From Deltaproteobacteria bacterium (GTDB lineage Bacteria > Desulfobacterota > Desulfobulbia > Desulfobulbales > JAJRZW01): a stretch of 64,000 nucleotides of DNA. Of the stretch, positions 27,631 through 35,678 are shown in pieces. The translations under genes and the position numbers were made by a program. Position 1 is the stretch's first letter, and each line of letters starts with the position of its first letter. Where the stretch lies: NCBI GenBank assembly GCA_024275015.1, contig JAJRZW010000064.1, positions 30,814 through 94,813 on the forward strand. The letters are read 5' to 3'. A model generated the notes under the pieces. That model made no database searches. It was not told the DNA's origin and worked only from the letters and a program-made list of their open reading frames with translations.

Positions 27631-28416
27631 CTATATGGATTCAGGTTTTTTTGCCTTATCCCACAGCCTGATGACTTCATCGGCGTCCAGATCGGCAAAA
27701 TTATCTTCCGAACTGTCGACGATCCGGCTCAGTCGGGTGAATCGGCGGATAAATTTTTTGATTGCGTGGTTAAGGGCGTTTTCGCTGTCAAGCCCGGTCA
27801 TCCTCGCGAGGTTGACGACCACGAAGAGGATGTCGCCCAGCTCGTCCAGCATCTCCTCGGGATTGCCACCGTGGATGGCGGAGCGCATCTCACTGATCTC
27901 CTCATCTAATTTGGTGAAGATGGCGGCAACGTCGGGCCATTCGAAGCCGGTCCGGGCCGCTCTTTCTGAAACCTTGTGGGCCTTGCCCAGGGCCGGCATT
28001 CCGGCCGGGACCTTAAGCGGCGCGGGAGTTTTTTCTCCCTCCGCCTCTTTCTCTTCCGCCTTTATCCGTTTCCAGTTGCGACGGATCTCCTCTTCGCCGG
28101 CTCCTTTTTTGTCCCCGAATACATGGGGGTGACGGCGAACCATTTTAGCGCATATCGCCTTAAAGGAGTCGTCGATAGTGAAGACGCCCGCCTCTTCGTA
28201 AAGATTTGCTAAAAAAATGAGTTGGAACAGCATGTCGCCAAGTTCGTCACGGATGTGACCGGGGTGGGCTTCGTCGATGGCCTCAAGGAGTTCATACATT
28301 TCTTCAATGAGGTAGGGGCGAAATGATTCGACCGTCTGCTTTTTATCCCAGGGGCAGCCGTCTTTGTCCCGGAGTTTTTTTATTATATGGATAAGGTCGT
28401 TGATGGATTGGTTTTC
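27631..28416 (-). CDS. mazG: Nucleoside triphosphate pyrophosphohydrolase MazG
   Basis: A 261-residue MazG with the two tandem MazG domains of the long form. Domain 1 reads LRDKDGCPWDKKQTVESFRPYLIEEMYELLEAI, with DELGDMLFQLIFLA. Domain 2 has KLDEEISEMRSAIHGGNPEEMLDELGDILFVVVNLAR. The EExxE and ExxD metal ligands are kept in both. The enzyme hydrolyses NTPs to NMPs and helps clear damaged nucleotides and lower ppGpp. The ORF track begins at 28461; the ATG at 28416 (MENQSINDLIHII) has AGGAG upstream and starts the family similarity. It is a single gene between non-coding regions. Confidence 0.94.
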   Translation of the reverse strand, partial: ENQSINDLIHIIKKLRDKDGCPWDKKQTVESFRPYLIEEMYELLEAIDEAHPGHIRDELGDMLFQLIFLANLYEEAGVFTIDDSFKAICAKMVRRHPHVFGDKKGAGEEEIRRNWKRIKAEEKEAEGEKTPAPLKVPAGMPALGKAHKVSERAARTGFEWPDVAAIFTKLDEEISEMRSAIHGGNPEEMLDELGDILFVVVNLARMTGLDSENALNHAIKKFIRRFTRLSRIVDSSEDNFADLDADEVIRLWDKAKKPESI

Positions 28417-29143
28417 CATGGGGACGGGATCTCCTGGGTTGGTGTCTGTTTGAGGTGACAAATATAATCCTGAATCTGTGACGGCTTAGTGGCAACCGAG
28501 TATTCATTACATTATGAATTCATACGTTTTTTGCCGGATTTTCACCCCGCCGCCCTTCGGGCGTCCGGGAACGGCGCATCCGCGGTGTCGGCAAGCCGTT
28601 GATATACCGAAGTATAATCAACGTGCTTGCCTCCTTGCGCCTGCGCCGTTCCCGAGTCACGGATCCAGGATAATGTTTTCGGGGGTGACAATATCCCGGG
28701 GGATGGAATTTATAAAGGCCTGCCCCCTATCATTATATTGCCGATTGAGGCGTTGCGCGCAGCCTGTTTTTCAACGGATTGTTAACCGGAAAAGGGCGTT
28801 TGAGGAGAGGATCCTTGGAATATTATGGTGGCGCTGCGAAAAAAATCAATCAGTTGTTTTTTCTCGGGAGATCAGGGGGATAGAGATAGTCATCCCTTGA
28901 TGGCCGCCGCTTTGCGCCTGAAAGCCTGTTTTTTTGAGGCAGTCTTTATTTTTCAATGAAAATGTTTTATAATAATTCCTGACAATGAAGAAAATTTTAT
29001 GGTCATACCTGTTTTGCAGGTTCAGTTGATTTTTCTATGTGCGTTAAGGTCTTATCTCCGCCGGGGCCCTGATCCGGAACGAAACTCGCCTAAGACAATA
29101 TTGTTTTTTTTATTTCAATCCTATTTTTATGAGGGACAGTAAC
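28417..29143. other. ~730-bp non-coding region with a long inverted repeat and a family A remnant
   Basis: No convincing ORF. It holds an 89-bp inverted repeat (28566-28654) and a terminal fragment of repeat A near 28763-28785 (CCTGTTTTTCAACGGATTGTTA split over the site). The rest, 28790-29100, is AT-richer with nothing I recognise. Confidence 0.6.
28566..28654. repeat. Long imperfect inverted repeat (hairpin-forming)
   Basis: Outer arms CGGGAACGGCGCA / TGCGCCGTTCCCG, then GGCAAGC / GCTTGCC, then an inner stem GTTGATATAC / GTATAATCAAC around CGAA. The arms total about 30 pairs. No ORF. Confidence 0.75.
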
Positions 29144-29614
29144 ATGGTCAAGGAAAAAGATTTTGCCAGGAAGTATAAAGATGGCGACAAGAAAAAAATT
29201 CTGTTGGAGAAACACAAGGATGTTGCCAGGATAGATCAGGAGGAAAAACGAACCCATGGTTGGTATGTGCGGGTCAGGTTTTATGGTAAGACCCATTCCA
29301 AGTTTTTTTCCGATCGCAAATGCGGTGGACGTTATTCAAGCCTGCTTGCCGCCCTTGCCTGGCGTGACAAGACCGAAGCCAGGATCGGCAAGATCCGTAC
29401 CGACAAGCATGTGGTGACGGTGAGCAACACCAAGACCGGGGTGGTCGGGGTAAGGCTTAACGACAAGCTTAACCGTTACGAGGTCAGCTGGGTAACCCCG
29501 GGCGGCAAACAAGGCAAAACCTCGGTTTCGATCATCAAGCATGGCAAGAAGAAGGCCTTTGAGCGGGCCTGCGCCATCCGGGAAAAGAAAGAGATGGAGC
29601 GGCTTGCCGCCTGA
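29144..29614 (+). CDS. Small basic protein with two AP2-like repeats, possibly DNA-binding
   Basis: About 156 residues, Lys/Arg-rich. Two similar beta-beta-beta-helix units are visible: HGWYVRVRFYGKTHSKFFSD followed by helix SLLAALAWRDKTEA, and RYEVSWVTPGGKQGKTSVSI followed by helix KKAFERACAIREKKE. This pattern resembles AP2 domains seen in bacterial mobile-element and homing-endonuclease proteins, and TGVVGVRLNDKLNRY is the typical lead-in. There is no nuclease motif. The ATG at 29144 has GAGGG upstream; 29129 is the other start. It stands alone with a terminator after it. Its lysine-rich composition differs from neighbours. The AP2 call is by eye. Confidence 0.65.
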   Translation: MVKEKDFARKYKDGDKKKILLEKHKDVARIDQEEKRTHGWYVRVRFYGKTHSKFFSDRKCGGRYSSLLAALAWRDKTEARIGKIRTDKHVVTVSNTKTGVVGVRLNDKLNRYEVSWVTPGGKQGKTSVSIIKHGKKKAFERACAIREKKEMERLAA

Positions 29615-29620
29615 TTGGCA

Positions 29621-29655
29621 AGCGATCAATTAACCACACCTGTACAAAAAAAATC
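29621..29655 (+). repeat. Short motif AAGCGnTCAATnAnCCACAC, copy 2
   Basis: AAGCGATCAATTAACCACAC directly after the AP2-like gene. Similarity to 31081 extends to CAAAAAAAATCG. Confidence 0.45.
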
Positions 29656-29728
29656 GTACTCATATAAGGGGTTCAGGAAGCCGCCATGTTGTGCGCTTAC
29701 CCTGATTGCTTCTTGCGGTCGTGTTCAC

Positions 29729-29760
29729 GGCGTCCCCGTCCAGGCGGGGCGCTTTTTTTT
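29729..29760 (+). terminator. Rho-independent terminator after the AP2-like gene
   Basis: GGCGTCCCCGTCCAGGCGGGG-CGC stem-loop followed by TTTTTTTT. Its U-tract overlaps the stop codon of the convergent HAD gene. Confidence 0.8.
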
Positions 29761-30442
29761 ACGCAGTCTTCAGGCATTGTTTTGCCAATAGATCGGTGAT
29801 TTTCATGGGGTGGGAGATTATATGTTCTGCGCCGTTATCCTGGAGCTCTTTTTGCCCCCGGAAACCCCAGAGGACGCCGGTTGCCGTCATTCCGGCGCTG
29901 CGGGCGCATTTCATGTCGGTGGCGGTGTCACCCAGATAGAGGATCCTCTCAGGGGGGACGGCGATTTTTGTGGCAATATCAAGGGCCCCGTCCGGGGCGG
30001 GTTTCCTGGCAATTACGTCGATAAAACCCTGTACCGCGGCAAATTTTATCTGTGGGAAAAAATGACGGCACATTCTGACCGTGAACCGGTCGGGTTTGTT
30101 TGACAGTACTGCCAGGGGAAGACCTTTGTCGCGCAAAAAAAACAGCATTTCCATGATTCCGTCGTAGGGTCTGCTTTTGCAGGCCCATGATCGGCCGTAC
30201 TCCCTCAGCATCTTTTCCCGGCATGTTTTTGTTGTTTCATGGTCGGTGTCGGCGGGCAGGACTCTCTTTACCAATCGGCTCATCCCCTCACCGACAAAAT
30301 AACGGTAATCATTCCTTGGGTGCGTCGGATACCCCATGTTCTCAAGCACCCGGTTCATGCTGTCGGCAATATCGTCCAGGGTGTCGATGAGGGTACCGTC
30401 AAGATCGAATATGACCGCGGAGATTTCAGGCACTGTCGGCAT
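29759..30442 (-). CDS. HAD-family hydrolase, phosphoglycolate phosphatase-like
   Basis: A 227-residue HAD phosphatase. Motif I is FDLDGTLIDTLDD, the cap domain is alpha-helical, motif II is LAVLSNKP, the Lys of motif III is in ARKPAPD, and motif IV is YLGDTATDMKCARSAGM. This is the Gph/PpaX layout, so 2-phosphoglycolate or similar small phosphoesters are likely substrates. The ORF track runs upstream to 30643 but that part overlaps the response regulator; the ATG at 30442 (MPTVPEISAVIFDLDG) begins 2 nt after the regulator's stop, so the two are co-transcribed. Confidence 0.88.
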   Translation of the reverse strand: MPTVPEISAVIFDLDGTLIDTLDDIADSMNRVLENMGYPTHPRNDYRYFVGEGMSRLVKRVLPADTDHETTKTCREKMLREYGRSWACKSRPYDGIMEMLFFLRDKGLPLAVLSNKPDRFTVRMCRHFFPQIKFAAVQGFIDVIARKPAPDGALDIATKIAVPPERILYLGDTATDMKCARSAGMTATGVLWGFRGQKELQDNGAEHIISHPMKITDLLAKQCLKTA

Positions 30443-30444
30443 GG

Positions 30445-30921
30445 TCAGGATTTGTTGATTGCGGTCTCGATGATTCGGCGGCCTACGCCCAGACGGGCTC
30501 TGAGAATTGAAGGCTTGCTCGGTTTGGTCAGGTAGTCGTCGGCACCGCCGTCCAGGGCCATGATCTGTTCCTGGGCGGATTTGCGGGCGCTGAACATGAT
30601 TATGTAGATGTAGTTGCCGGGGCGGGTGCGGACACGCTGGCATATCTGCATGCCGCTTAAGCCCGGGAGGTTCCAGTCAAGGATGGCCAGACGCAGGTCG
30701 GGATTGGCCTCAATGGCCGCCATGGCCTCATCGCCGGTCTCGGCCTCGATCGGCTCATATCCCCATTTGTTGAGGAAATTGGTTAACCCCCTGCGGACTA
30801 CGTTATTGTCTTCGGCCACAAGGACCATGGGCGGAGGATGGCTGCTGATTGTTACCTTTTCCCCGGTGGTATCGCTTTTTTCCGGTGTTGCCGGCTCTTT
30901 GTTTTTTTTGTCTTCGTCCAT
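30445..30921 (-). CDS. Single-domain response regulator (receiver)
   Basis: A 158-residue protein. A ~30-residue polar N-terminus is followed by a complete receiver: VLVAEDNNVVRRGL with the acidic pair, phosphoacceptor Asp in LAILDWNLPGLSG, Ser of IIMFSARKS, and Lys in DDYLTKPSKPS. No output domain follows, so it would act by protein contact. No histidine kinase lies nearby. It shares an operon with the HAD phosphatase gene. Confidence 0.9.
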   Translation of the reverse strand: MDEDKKNKEPATPEKSDTTGEKVTISSHPPPMVLVAEDNNVVRRGLTNFLNKWGYEPIEAETGDEAMAAIEANPDLRLAILDWNLPGLSGMQICQRVRTRPGNYIYIIMFSARKSAQEQIMALDGGADDYLTKPSKPSILRARLGVGRRIIETAINKS

Positions 30922-31080
30922 TTTACACCTTGCGATATCAGGATTATGGCGTCGTTGTCGTATGTTGGGACATTAATTGATTATAAGGAAAAGGTCCGGG
31001 GGACAAAAGAAAAAATTATTTTTCATCCGGGAAGAGCTTTTCCGTCAGGGGCGGTAGCGGTTTTTTCACGCTATGTTCGC

Positions 31081-31120
31081 AGGCGATCAATCAGCCACAC
31101 CTGATGCAAAACAATCGCAG
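31081..31120 (+). repeat. Short motif AAGCGnTCAATnAnCCACAC, copy 3
   Basis: AGGCGATCAATCAGCCACAC then CAAAACAATCGCAG; ~10 nt before a family A fragment. Confidence 0.42.
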
Positions 31121-31126
31121 TCTGTA

Positions 31127-31215
31127 ACAGCCCTTTGAAAAACCGGCTGGCTGAAACTTGTTTTGGCCAACCGGGGAGAGAAAAAGCCATGGACGGATTT
31201 TTAAAAGGCCTGACA
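31127..31215 (+). repeat. Family A repeat, partial copy upstream of ppaC
   Basis: TAACAGCCCTTTGAAAAACC, then AACTTGTTTTGGCCAACCGG and GAAAAAGCCATGGACGG; right end decayed. Confidence 0.7.
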
Positions 31216-31373
31216 AGGGTTCCATGGCCGCCGCCATGGATCCCTTACCTCTGTTTTTGTGCTTGACGACCTTTGGCAATGGCACTATGTTTCTGAGCTT
31301 GCCAGATTTTTGCTTGTTGTTTTTTTCAAGAAAATTGCCGTTTTTGATTCTGTAGGGGCGGCAATGTTGATGG

Positions 31374-31470
31374 ACTCGTAACAAATATCTCAAACGGAAG
31401 CGGGTCCACGTAATTTCAATAAGCTATAAGCGCAATTGCTGTTGGCCCGCAATTTATTGCGAGGCCAACA
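31374..31470. repeat. Family B-like repeat, variant copy upstream of ppaC
   Basis: Ends ACTCGTAACAA and TTTATTGCGAGGCC. Its internal AATATCTCAAACGGAAGCGG recurs in reverse at 41375-41413. The right 18 nt, TTTATTGCGAGGCCAACA, recurs at ~52125. Confidence 0.6.
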
Positions 31471-31520
31471 ATGTTGAAAATCTTTTTAATATCCCAATTT
31501 TTTTCTGAGGAGGACATGAG

Positions 31521-32444
31521 ATGAGTGTTTATGTCGTTGGCCATAAAAATCCCGACACCGATTCGGTCACCAGTGCCATTGTCTATGCCGAGCTCAAAAA
31601 GGCTACCGGTACCGATGCCGTTGCGGTTATGCAGGGCGGGCTCAACCCCGAGACCGAGTTGGTTCTTGATAAATTTGGTTTTGCCGTCCCGGAGATCATG
31701 ACCGATGCTGCCGGCAAGCAGGTTATTCTGGTTGACCACAGTGATATCGCCCAGGCCCCCGATAATCTCGACAAGGGCGAGGTCGTCGAGATCATTGACC
31801 ATCATAAGATCGGTGATGTCACCACCAATAACCCCATCTTTTTCTGCGCCCAGCCCGTCGGCTGTACCGGTACAGTGTTGAAGCAGCTTTTCGAGATCAA
31901 CAAGGTCGCCGTCTCTGAAAAGGTTGCCGGTCTCATGCTCTGCGCGATTCTCAGCGACACTGTCATGTTTAAATCGCCCACCACCACCGAGGCCGACAAG
32001 ACCGCATGTGAGGATCTGGCCAAGATCGCCGGGATCAGCGACATGGAGTCTCTGGCATTGGAGATGTTCAGGGCCAAGAGTGCTGTTGACGGGGTTGACC
32101 CTAAGGACCTGATTTTCCGTGATTATAAGGACTTCGACATGAAGGGTAACAAGGTGGGATGCGGTCAGCTTGAGCTCGTTGACCTTTCCCTGGTTGCTGG
32201 TATCCGCGACGATCTTTTTAACGCCATGAAGGAAGTCAAGGAAGAGGGTGGCCGTCACACCGTCCTCCTTATGCTTACTGACATTATGAAGGAAGGCACC
32301 GACCTGATGGTGGTCAGTGATGACGCCTCTTATGTTGAAAAGGCCTACGGCGTAAAGCTTGACGCCCCCAGCGTCTGGGTTGATGGTATGATGAGCCGCA
32401 AGAAGCAGACCATTCCGCCGCTGCAGGAGGCCTTTGGCTGCTGA
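31521..32444 (+). CDS. ppaC: Manganese-dependent inorganic pyrophosphatase (family II)
   Basis: A 307-residue family II PPase, which splits PPi to phosphate. It has the DHH-type motifs: VVGHKNPDTDSVTSAIVYA at the N-terminus, ILVDHSD, and EIIDHHKIGD for the metal site, plus the C-terminal DHHA2 SRKKQTIPPLQEAF. No CBS or DRTGG regulatory insert is present, so it is the simple cytosolic form. GAGGAGG lies upstream. Codon use is restrained, consistent with high expression. Followed by the long hairpin repeat at 32475. Confidence 0.96.
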   Translation: MSVYVVGHKNPDTDSVTSAIVYAELKKATGTDAVAVMQGGLNPETELVLDKFGFAVPEIMTDAAGKQVILVDHSDIAQAPDNLDKGEVVEIIDHHKIGDVTTNNPIFFCAQPVGCTGTVLKQLFEINKVAVSEKVAGLMLCAILSDTVMFKSPTTTEADKTACEDLAKIAGISDMESLALEMFRAKSAVDGVDPKDLIFRDYKDFDMKGNKVGCGQLELVDLSLVAGIRDDLFNAMKEVKEEGGRHTVLLMLTDIMKEGTDLMVVSDDASYVEKAYGVKLDAPSVWVDGMMSRKKQTIPPLQEAFGC

Positions 32445-32474
32445 GTCGTTTTTTCTTCTGTATAATATTGATTG

Positions 32475-32652
32475 CCTCGTAACAAGTACCCGTTCCGGCT
32501 TGAAACGGCATTTCCGGGCCTCCGGGCGACGGGATGCTAACCCCGTAAACTAGGGCTAAGTCCTCAGGCAGACGTGGGGGGTATCCATCCCGCCGCCCGG
32601 GATTTTCCCGGAAATTGCCGGAGACGCCTCCGCGGGGACTTTTGTTACGAGG
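32475..32652. repeat. Family B repeat, long copy with nested hairpins
   Basis: Perfect 11-bp ends CCTCGTAACAA / TTGTTACGAGG enclose ~178 bp that folds back on itself. Inner arms include GGGCGACGGGATG / CATCCCGCCGCCC. The centre, CCCGTAAACTAGGGCTAAGT, is not shared with other copies. No ORF. It may act as the ppaC transcript end. Confidence 0.78.
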
Positions 32653-32663
32653 CCATCATATTT

Positions 32664-32692
32664 AACAGTCAGTTGAAAAACGGTCTGTTAAG
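32664..32692. repeat. Family A repeat, minimal end-only copy
   Basis: TAACAGTCAGTTGAAAAACGG joined straight to GTCTGTTA. Confidence 0.6.
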
Positions 32693-32703
32693 CCCTGAAT
32701 CCT

Positions 32704-34305
32704 TTACCGGGTGCCCCGCAGCCTGAACGACTGACCGGGTTCCGTGTCCGGGCCGCAGATGATCTCCAGATCCCGTCGCAGGTTGAAATCGTCGTCATGC
32801 TCGGAGGTATGGCAGCCGGCGCAGGCACTGGCGGGAGAGGGATTGCCTGGTTCTGCCCCGTTGGGATCGGCGGCATGGTTCTGTCCCGGGCCATGGCAGG
32901 CTTCGCATCCAACCTGGCGCAGGGAGGAGGGGATGTAGAGCAGATATGGCTCTGCCGCCTCTCGGGTGGTGGAGACATGGCATTTGAGACATTTGGGGTT
33001 GGCGGTCTCGTTTTTTTCTCTCAGGGTATTCCAGGCCCTTGAGTGGCGGCTTGCGAGCCATTTTTTTGCTTGAGCTTCATGGCAGCGACGGCAGGTCGGC
33101 AATCCGGTGTAACCGAGGGCAAATATCTTCCGTCGTGCCTGCGCCGCGGTTTGTGTCTTTATGTTCAGTTCTTTTTTCAGGGCCAGGACTTTTTTCTTTC
33201 CGGCCGTGATCAGTCCGAGTACCTCCGGGGCGTCTTTGACCTCTGGCTCAATTGCGAGGAATCGTCCCTGCCATTTCATCCCTGCCGCCGTGTTCTTCTC
33301 CCTTGCGGCGATTTTTTCAAGACTGTCTGTGGCCGCTTTTTTTTGTTTTTCAAGGGCGGCGAGGTATTGTGGCTGCGGTACGGTTTTTCTTTTCCGTAAC
33401 CGATCCAGGCGCCAGTTGATGCTGTCAATCCTCCGGAGGAGGTTTTGTCTTTTATTGTCAAGGTTTTCAATCCAGGGGCCGGCGAGGGTGCCGTTTATAT
33501 CCAGGCGGGCAAGGTATTTGCCCCGGGCGGAGATAACCCCTACGAGCAGGTTGCTGATCAGCTTCGGGCTCATGTTGCCGGTCCGGGAGGTCGTCGCGTC
33601 GATTATCATTCTTATATCGGGAAAGGCGCGGGATATTTCCTGGTAATTATTGCGGACCACGCTTGAGAGGAGGACGATGAAGTCGGGATTTTTTTTCTTT
33701 ATCCCGGCGATTACCCCGGGCAGGGATTTTTTCCAGGAGATGATACGGTATTTGTGTTTCAGTATCGGTCCAAGGTCACTGGAACTGCCGGTGAGCCCGA
33801 TTACCGCGAGCCTTACCCCGTCGCGGTTGATGATCGTGTAGGCGGGGAAGACCCTTTTTCCTGCCGTGGTTATCAGGTTGGCGCTGATCCATTTGATTTT
33901 ATTGTCACGGCCGAGGACGCGGATGAAATCGATTCCGGCGGCAAGGTCGTAAGGGCCGACTCCCAGGGCATCGTAGCCCATAGCCTTATAGGTCGCGGCA
34001 ATGGTGGCGGCGGTTATCTCCGCCTGTTTGCGGCGGTATTCCGGCAGATGTATCTTTTCGAACAGGCCGTTGCCTCCGTCAAGAATGAACAGTGGTCCGG
34101 CGGCGGATTTTTTTATCTCTTTCAGTATGGTCGCGCGCTTGGCAAGACCGCCAAGCTGATGGCTTTTTCAGCCGCAGGGGTCGGTTTCGCCGTGATTTCC
34201 GGCGGAATAGCTGATGACCAGATTTGTTTTACCACCGGCCGTGGCGGGATACGACATGGTGACGGCTGCTGTCACAGCCAGAAATATTATCATCGGAATT
34301 TTCAT
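32704..34305 (-). CDS. Metallophosphatase/5'-nucleotidase fused to a tetrahaem cytochrome c; probable selenoprotein (UGA at codon 46)
   Basis: The frame from ATG 34305 to 32704 spans 533 residues with a single in-frame TGA (34170-34168). Signal peptide MKIPMIIFLAVTAAVTMSYPATA; then NLVISYSAGNHGETDPCG-TGA-KSHQLGGLAKRATILKE. The TGA falls where I expect Cys in this family's CGC motif. A hairpin GCTTGGC-GGTCTT-GCCAAGC starts 12 nt after the TGA, giving a SECIS-like element. A UshA-type metallophosphatase domain (LFILDGGN, YDALGVGPYDL) follows, then a coiled region, then four haem motifs: CRRCH, CLKCH, CEACH, CAGCH. It would be exported. The start overlaps the rarA stop by ATGA with AAAGGAAAG upstream. 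Gene finders will split it. Confidence 0.82.
34130..34170 (-). promoter_or_regulatory. Sec codon plus predicted bacterial SECIS hairpin
   Basis: TGA (34170-34168) is followed by 11 nt, then a perfect 7-bp stem GCTTGGC/GCCAAGC (34156-34137) closing the loop GGTCTT. The GGTCT starts 18 nt after TGA. As I recall the E. coli fdhF element, its loop AGGUCU places GGUCU at the same distance. The stem also encodes LGGLAK, so some constraint is coding. Confidence 0.72.
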
Positions 34306-35612
34306 TCTTTCCTTTTTCCTTTCTGGGCCTTGTCGGCCAGGATGCGGCGCCACTTTTGCAGACGGTCGCTGATTATCGCCTCATGGCCGCGGTTGGTTGG
34401 TTGATAAAAAACAGTGTCCCTGATTGCTTCCGGCAGATGCTCCTGGGGGACGAGGGCATCTGTCTGATCGTGGGCGTAACGATAATCTTTGCCATAGCCG
34501 AGGTCCTTCATCAGCCGGGTCGGGCTGTTTCTTACCGCCATCGGCACCGGCAGGGAGCCGGTTTCTTTGATCTTGGCCATGACCTGATTCATGGCCCGGT
34601 AGGAGGCGTTGCTCTTGGGGGCGGTGGCGAGATAAATCGCGGCTTGGGCCAAGGCCAGTTCCCCTTCCGGGCTGCCGAGTATATGGTAACTTTCCCGGGC
34701 TGAGAGCGCAAGGGTAATGGCGGCGGGGTCGGCGTTGCCGATATCCTCGGAGGCGAAGCGGATCAGGCGCCGGGCAATATAGAGGGGGTCTTCGCCGGCG
34801 GCAAGCATCCGGGCAAGCCAGTACAGGGATGCGTCGGGGTCGCTGTCGCGCATGGATTTATGCAGGGCGCTGATCAGGTTGTAATGCTCCTCTCCGGACT
34901 TGTCATATCTGAGGCTGCCACCCTGGATCGCCTCCTTGACCTCGTCGGGGGTTATTTCGTTTTTTTTCGCTTCCGTTGCCAGGGCGGCCGCGGTCTCAAG
35001 GGCGTTCAGGGCTCGTCTGCCGTCACCGTCGGCTGCCTGCGCCAGTTGTTGTTTTGCCTCCGCATTTATTTTGAGCCCCAGGTCGCCAAGCCCCTGTTCC
35101 CGATCAGTGAGGGCGCGGTCAATTATGGCGGCAATGGCTTCCGGGGTCAGAGGGTTCAGGACTATTACCCGACAGCGGGAGAGGAGGGCGGCGATTACAT
35201 TGAAGGATGGGTTTTCGGTGGTGGCACCGAGGAGGGTGATGAGTCCGCTTTCCACATGGGGGAGAAAGGCGTCCTGCTGGCCTTTGTTGAAGCGGTGAAT
35301 CTCGTCGACGAAGAGGACGGTATTCCGTTCCTGATGCATTTTTGCGCCAGCGATTATCTCCCGGATTTCCTTGACCCCGGAGAGGACGGCGGAAAAGAAG
35401 ACAAACCGGGCGTCGGCCTTGCGGGCGATAATTTTTGCCAGGGTGGTCTTTCCTACTCCGGGCGGACCCCAGAATATCAGTGACGGCAGGTGTTCACCCA
35501 GACGGTCGAGAATATGCCCCGGCCCAAGGAGGTGCTCCTGGCCGGTGATGTCCTTGATCTGTGCCGGCCGCATCCTTTCGGCCAGAGGGGGGCGGTGCCC
35601 GGCTTTATTCAT
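34302..35612 (-). CDS. rarA: Replication-associated recombination protein A (MgsA/RarA AAA ATPase)
   Basis: A 436-residue clamp-loader-like ATPase. It has the N-terminal PLAERMRPAQIKDITGQEHLLG, Walker A FWGPPGVGKTTLAKI, Walker B VLFVDEIHRFNKGQQDAFLP, sensor GATTENPSFNVIAALLSR, and the C-terminal tetramer region with SAFIKSMRDSDPDA-like LHKSMRDSDPDASLYWLARML and LVPQEHLPEAI. It acts at stalled forks. Length and motifs are standard. It overlaps the start of the selenoprotein candidate by 4 nt, so the two are coupled. Confidence 0.95.
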   Translation of the reverse strand: MNKAGHRPPLAERMRPAQIKDITGQEHLLGPGHILDRLGEHLPSLIFWGPPGVGKTTLAKIIARKADARFVFFSAVLSGVKEIREIIAGAKMHQERNTVLFVDEIHRFNKGQQDAFLPHVESGLITLLGATTENPSFNVIAALLSRCRVIVLNPLTPEAIAAIIDRALTDREQGLGDLGLKINAEAKQQLAQAADGDGRRALNALETAAALATEAKKNEITPDEVKEAIQGGSLRYDKSGEEHYNLISALHKSMRDSDPDASLYWLARMLAAGEDPLYIARRLIRFASEDIGNADPAAITLALSARESYHILGSPEGELALAQAAIYLATAPKSNASYRAMNQVMAKIKETGSLPVPMAVRNSPTRLMKDLGYGKDYRYAHDQTDALVPQEHLPEAIRDTVFYQPTNRGHEAIISDRLQKWRRILADKAQKGKRKE

Positions 35613-35678
35613 TGAGATGGTCCTGTGAAAAAATGGTATGGCCTAAGCGAGGTGAAGTCGTATACGCTTCCTGGTCGA

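Larger units (their letters stand above)
30922..31520. other. ~600-bp non-coding region with several repeat remnants
   Basis: Holds a copy of the AAGCG short motif (~31081), a partial family A element (31127-31215), and a B-like element (31374-31470). It provides the upstream region of ppaC, including GAGGAGG just before its ATG. No gene seen. Confidence 0.6.
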
